From: Candidatus Hydrogenedentota bacterium
Lineage (GTDB): Bacteria; Hydrogenedentota; Hydrogenedentia; Hydrogenedentales; CAITNO01
Direction: 5' to 3'
Length of the DNA stretch: 5,734 bases
Assembly: GCA_029554925.1 (NCBI GenBank)
Contig: JAKPUV010000064.1
Location: 1-5,734 of the forward strand
Within the stretch, counting starts at the first letter, position 1. Every line of letters starts with the position of its first letter. The notes under the pieces are model-generated. The model was given only the letters and a program-made list of their open reading frames with translations, had not been told where the DNA came from and ran no database searches. The translations under genes and the position numbers were made by a program. Below, in pieces: positions 5,593-5,734 of this stretch.

Positions 5593-5734
5593 GACGTCCC
5601 GCGCGCCGGCCCGCACCTTCTCCACCATGGCCGAGGCCTTCTCCCGCAGATTCTGCGGCATCTCCCCCAGGGCCTGCGCGATGCAGGCCTCGCCCGCGGC
5701 GCGGGTTTCCGGGGTGGCATAGTTGACCAGGAAC
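5584..5734 (-). CDS. C-terminal end of an unrecognised protein (cut by window edge)
   Basis: The last 49 codons of a minus-strand gene that enters from beyond the right edge and stops at TGA 5584-5586. The visible part starts FLVNYATPETRAAGEACIAQ and then becomes helical and rich in Ala, Glu and Lys, ending GARDVYV. The frame is open to the window edge, its codons favour G or C in the third position like the neighbours, and the stop sits symmetrically opposite the TetR stop within one hairpin. I do not recognise the family, and no catalytic motif is seen. One cysteine is present. Confidence 0.6.
   Translation of the reverse strand, partial: FLVNYATPETRAAGEACIAQALGEMPQNLREKASAMVEKVRAGARDVYV

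Noticed and set aside
1..5734. CRISPR array, tRNA or rRNA genes, transposase or toxin-antitoxin pair
   Set aside because: I looked on both strands and found no spaced direct repeats with unique spacers, no tRNA-like fold or rRNA segment, and no such protein motifs.

Overview
The window is high-GC bacterial DNA. It carries seven protein-coding genes, two of them cut by the window edges, and no RNA gene, CRISPR array or transposase that I can see. The gene mix suggests an uncultured heterotroph of the Hydrogenedentota/Planctomycetota/Verrucomicrobiota type: a Tat-exported formylglycine sulfatase, a secreted protein with 'GDGIPDxxE' and 'DGDGxxNLEEW' calcium-loop motifs, a DUF4139 protein, and 9-nt GTGGAC-type repeats. 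This placement is an inference from style, not from a marker gene.

Layout. Positions 1-2227 hold a minus-strand run of three exported proteins. It starts from a good sigma70-like promoter (2198-2227) and reads a 253-aa EF-hand-like secreted protein, then a 399-aa DUF4139 protein, then the N-terminus of another secreted protein that leaves the window at position 1. The promoter spacer contains a run of eight G. Upstream of it on the same strand is a sulfatase (2278-3669) with its own hairpin terminator candidate.

Positions 3670-3948 separate the sulfatase from a divergent plus-strand gene. This gap holds the most unusual structure in the window: a long imperfect palindrome whose two arms are each built from four 9-nt units (GTGGACGNN on the left, NNCGTCCAC on the right). 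After it come a near-consensus promoter and a membrane-anchored SGNH/GDSL hydrolase (3949-4815).

A TetR-type regulator (4933-5574) follows under its own promoter. It converges with the C-terminal end of an unrecognised minus-strand gene. The two stop codons lie inside one perfect 11-bp inverted repeat, so both proteins end in Tyr-Val-stop encoded by the same 11 bases.

Function. The sulfatase and the SGNH hydrolase would both act on ester bonds in extracytoplasmic substrates (sulfate esters and carboxylic esters), which fits scavenging or remodelling of polysaccharide or lipid. The three-gene run makes exported proteins of unknown role. The target of the TetR protein cannot be read from the window. 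No clearly new multi-gene system is visible; the repeat-armed palindrome is the best candidate for something undescribed.
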